Source: Desulfoprunum sp.
GTDB taxonomy: Bacteria > Desulfobacterota > Desulfobulbia > Desulfobulbales > Desulfocapsaceae
Assembly: GCA_030696435.1 (NCBI GenBank)
Contig: JAUYSF010000466.1
Coordinates: 1 to 6,099 of the forward strand
Direction of reading: 5' to 3'
Length of the DNA: 6,099 nt
How positions within the stretch are numbered: the stretch's first letter is position 1; the number at the start of each line of letters is the position of its first letter. A program made the position numbers and the translations under genes. Below are positions 3,653 to 6,099 of the stretch, piece after piece. The notes under the pieces were generated by a model that was given only the letters and a program-made list of their open reading frames with translations, ran no database searches and was not told where the DNA came from.

Positions 3653-6099
3653 ATGGCTAAAGAATCACAGTCAGTCGTCCGCCAGGTCGATAAAAAGAGA
3701 ACAATGGCCTTCGGCATAGTCATGCTGTTCATCATGCTGATCGCCTCCTCAATTTCCGGATATCTCTTTCTGACTCTCCAAAAAAATGAAGAGGATCGCC
3801 TTGCCAGCACTATCGGCACAATTCTCAGTGAATCAATAGATAGAATTAGCTTTTCGGGCAAATACCATTCCCGTCTTCTCCTTGAAGAAATGCAGAAAAG
3901 ACTGCCCGAACTCGCCTATATCTCGGTTGAAACACTCGACGGAATTGTGGAGGCCCACTCAGATAGCACCAAGAATGACACGTTGGTCAATCAAGATGAG
4001 AGAGAACTCAGCCGTAGGGCCTTGGCGAATGGTTCAACAATCCTGACGGAAAGAAAGATGAACGGCATGGCTATCAAGGAGGTTCTGCTGCCCTATCGCA
4101 CAGGCCTCAAGCCTGAACCTTCCGGAGTTATTCGAATTGGCATCAAGGTGGATAAAACCCGTGGTGAGCAGCGGAACAATCTGTTCATTCATATTTTTAT
4201 GATCATCGTTCTTACCGTTGCGGCGATATGGATCATGGAAATACTCAGCCGCTATTTCAGCAGGCGTCTGACTGAGTCAGATCAGGCCTTGCGAGAGAGC
4301 GAGTATCGTTATCGGAGCATCATTGAAAATATTCAGGACACTTTCTATAGAACAGATGCCAAAGGTTCTCTCGTATTGGTCAGCCCTTCTGGGGCAAAGT
4401 TACTGGGGTATAGCTCATCAGAAGAAATGATCGGACATCTCAATGCCTCTTTCTGGATGCATTCTGAAAAACGGCTGGAGATGTTAGAGATACTGAAGCG
4501 GGACGGAGTTGTTCGCGATTATGAGGTTGTCCTTGTACGCAAAGATGGCTCCTCTGTGCCTGTTTCTACCACTTCAAGCTATTATCGCGACAAGGATGGG
4601 CAAATTCTGGGGGTTGAGGGAATATTTCGTGACATCACCGAACGCAAACAGGCGGAAGAGAGCATCGTCAGAGAAAGGAACTTTTCCGACGATATCATCA
4701 ATTCGCTGCCTGGTGTTTTTTACATGTTTAGTGACAAGGGCAAGCTTGTACGTTGGAATAAAAAATTTGCGGAAACGACAGGGTATTCCTCTGAAGAATT
4801 ACTCGCCATGAATGCCTTGAATTTTTTCCCACCGGAACATAAGCGCTCTATTTTTTCGCGTGTACAGTTCGTCTTTACCGAAGGGGAATCTACCGCAGAA
4901 GCCCCTTTTCTGCTCAAGAATGGACGCCAAATCCCCTATCATTTCACTGGCCGACGGGCTGTGCTGGATGGCAAACAGTATCTCGTCGGAGTCGGAACAG
5001 ATATCACCGACCGCAAACTGGCAGAGAAAACGTTACGGGAGAGTGAGGAAAAATTCAAGGCTATGGTGGAAACATTCCCACTGGCCATACACTTGACGGT
5101 TGGCCTGGAACAACGGTCGGAATACCTCAATCCTGCGATGATCAGATTGTTTGGTTATACCATGGAGGATATCCCCACCATCGAACAATGGTGGCCGCTG
5201 GCCTATCCCGATGAAACATATCGCAAGCAAATCTCTGAGGAATGGACCAGGAGGGTAGCGCACGCACTGGAGACTCAGTTGCCTATCGAGCCCATAGAAG
5301 TAGTGGTTACCTGTAAGGATGGCTCGAAAAAAAATATCTCGTGGGGCTACATTACCCTGGGAGAAAAGAATTATTCCTGCGGCCTTGATCTGACCGAGCG
5401 TAAACGCGCCGAAGAGGAAAAGGCCCATCTTGAATCCCAGCTCCATCAGGTCCAGAAAATGGAATCAGTGGGTCAATTGGCGGGAGGTGTGGCGCACGAC
5501 TTCAACAATATGCTTGGGGTGATACTTGGGCATGCGGAGCTGGCGCAAAATCAGGTTCACCAGGGACAGCCGCTTTTTAACAACCTGGAAGAAATCCGCA
5601 AGGCCGCCCAGAGGTCAGCCGATATTACCCGGCAATTGCTGGCTTTTGCCCGAAAACAAACTGTTGCGCCCAAAGTACTCGATCTGAATGAGACCGTGGA
5701 AGGGATGCTTAAGATGTTACGTCGGCTTATCGGAGAGGACATAAATCTGGCTTGGCTGCCGGGAGCTGGTTTGTGGCCGGTCAAAATGGATCCGTCACAA
5801 ATGGACCAGATCCTCGCCAACCTCTGCGTCAATGCTCGGGACGCCATCTCCGGCATCGGCAAAATGATCGTTGAAACGGGAAACAGTGCCTTTGACGAGG
5901 AATACTGTGACGATCACGCGGGGTTTGTGACCGGCGAGTATGTCCGAATATCCGTGAGCGACGATGGCAGTGGCATGGAGAAGGAGACACTGAACCATAT
6001 CTTCGAACCGTTCTTCACCACGAAGAAGGTCGGTGAAGGAACCGGCCTTGGCCTGGCAACCGTGTACGGTGCCGTCAAGCAGAACAACGGCTTTATCAA
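3653..6099 (+). CDS. Membrane-bound three-PAS sensor histidine kinase (C-terminus beyond window)
   Basis: 815 codons are in the window with no stop. TM1 is at about 19-41 and TM2 at about 178-197, flanking a periplasmic domain of roughly 136 residues with Cache/PDC-like strands (ETLDGIVEAHSD; PSGVIRIGIKVD). Three cytoplasmic PAS domains follow at about 213-333, 343-455 and 465-583, each ending in a D-[IL]-T-[ED]-R-K linker. The dimerisation/phosphoacceptor region has H615 in GGVAHDFNNML, typical of NtrB-like and hybrid kinases. The ATPase domain shows an N box (NLCVNARDAI, 723-732), G1 (DDGSGM, 770-775), F box (FEPFFTTK, 784-791) and G2 (GEGTGLGL, 794-801), so catalysis should be intact. A C-terminal receiver domain may lie beyond the window. 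The ribosome site is poor (GAG/AAAG before ATG 3653), suggesting coupling to the upstream binding-protein gene; a later ATG at 3704 would remove the basic residues before TM1. Probably reads the binding protein's ligand state, by TorT/TorS analogy. Confidence 0.95.
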   Translation, partial: MAKESQSVVRQVDKKRTMAFGIVMLFIMLIASSISGYLFLTLQKNEEDRLASTIGTILSESIDRISFSGKYHSRLLLEEMQKRLPELAYISVETLDGIVEAHSDSTKNDTLVNQDERELSRRALANGSTILTERKMNGMAIKEVLLPYRTGLKPEPSGVIRIGIKVDKTRGEQRNNLFIHIFMIIVLTVAAIWIMEILSRYFSRRLTESDQALRESEYRYRSIIENIQDTFYRTDAKGSLVLVSPSGAKLLGYSSSEEMIGHLNASFWMHSEKRLEMLEILKRDGVVRDYEVVLVRKDGSSVPVSTTSSYYRDKDGQILGVEGIFRDITERKQAEESIVRERNFSDDIINSLPGVFYMFSDKGKLVRWNKKFAETTGYSSEELLAMNALNFFPPEHKRSIFSRVQFVFTEGESTAEAPFLLKNGRQIPYHFTGRRAVLDGKQYLVGVGTDITDRKLAEKTLRESEEKFKAMVETFPLAIHLTVGLEQRSEYLNPAMIRLFGYTMEDIPTIEQWWPLAYPDETYRKQISEEWTRRVAHALETQLPIEPIEVVVTCKDGSKKNISWGYITLGEKNYSCGLDLTERKRAEEEKAHLESQLHQVQKMESVGQLAGGVAHDFNNMLGVILGHAELAQNQVHQGQPLFNNLEEIRKAAQRSADITRQLLAFARKQTVAPKVLDLNETVEGMLKMLRRLIGEDINLAWLPGAGLWPVKMDPSQMDQILANLCVNARDAISGIGKMIVETGNSAFDEEYCDDHAGFVTGEYVRISVSDDGSGMEKETLNHIFEPFFTTKKVGEGTGLGLATVYGAVKQNNGFI

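Noticed and set aside
5033..5446. Minus-strand 137-residue open frame
   Set aside because: Opposite the third PAS domain of the kinase; no independent support.

Overview
This window carries the promoter-proximal part of an anaerobic respiratory reductase operon on the minus strand, a divergently transcribed ArsR-family metalloid sensor, an intergenic stretch of about 500 bases, and a ligand-sensing pair (periplasmic binding protein plus membrane PAS-type histidine kinase) on the plus strand. Both outermost genes run off the window. The gene set (Tat-exported molybdopterin reductase, four-cluster ferredoxin-type subunit, small triheme c7-type cytochrome, multi-PAS kinase) and the moderate base composition suggest an anaerobic member of the Desulfobacterota or former Deltaproteobacteria. 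That placement is an inference from gene style, not from a marker gene.

Left block (1-1575, minus strand). Transcription order is triheme cytochrome c, then a 4x[4Fe-4S] electron-transfer subunit, then the N-terminal 166 residues of a molybdopterin oxidoreductase. The genes are tightly packed: 11 bases separate the first two, and the last two overlap by 11 bases. A plausible electron path is periplasmic triheme cytochrome to FeS subunit to Mo-bisMGD catalytic subunit. The substrate cannot be read from the fragment. An ArsR-type neighbour and a putative operator in the operon promoter point towards an arsenic or antimony oxyanion, but tetrathionate, selenate and other oxyanions remain possible.

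Control region (1576-1740). A near-palindrome (TATTCGT-ATGA-ACGGATA) sits exactly between a -35-like and a -10-like element of the minus-strand operon, the expected position for a repressor of the ArsR/SmtB class. The ArsR gene (1741-2091) keeps the CVCDL metalloid-binding core.

Middle (2092-2588). There is no confident gene here. It holds an AT-rich patch, a possible 55-codon minus-strand ORF, a nested inverted repeat, and a good sigma70-type promoter (TGGACA-17-TACAAT) bracketed by a perfect 9-base inverted repeat.

Right block (2589-6099, plus strand). A secreted type I periplasmic binding protein is followed after 17 bases by a two-TM, three-PAS histidine kinase with intact H, N, G1, F and G2 boxes. 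No transporter gene is visible, so the pair looks like a TorT/TorS-style sensor: the binding protein captures a ligand and the kinase reports it. A second layer of control over the reductase, besides ArsR, is a reasonable hypothesis that this sequence does not prove.
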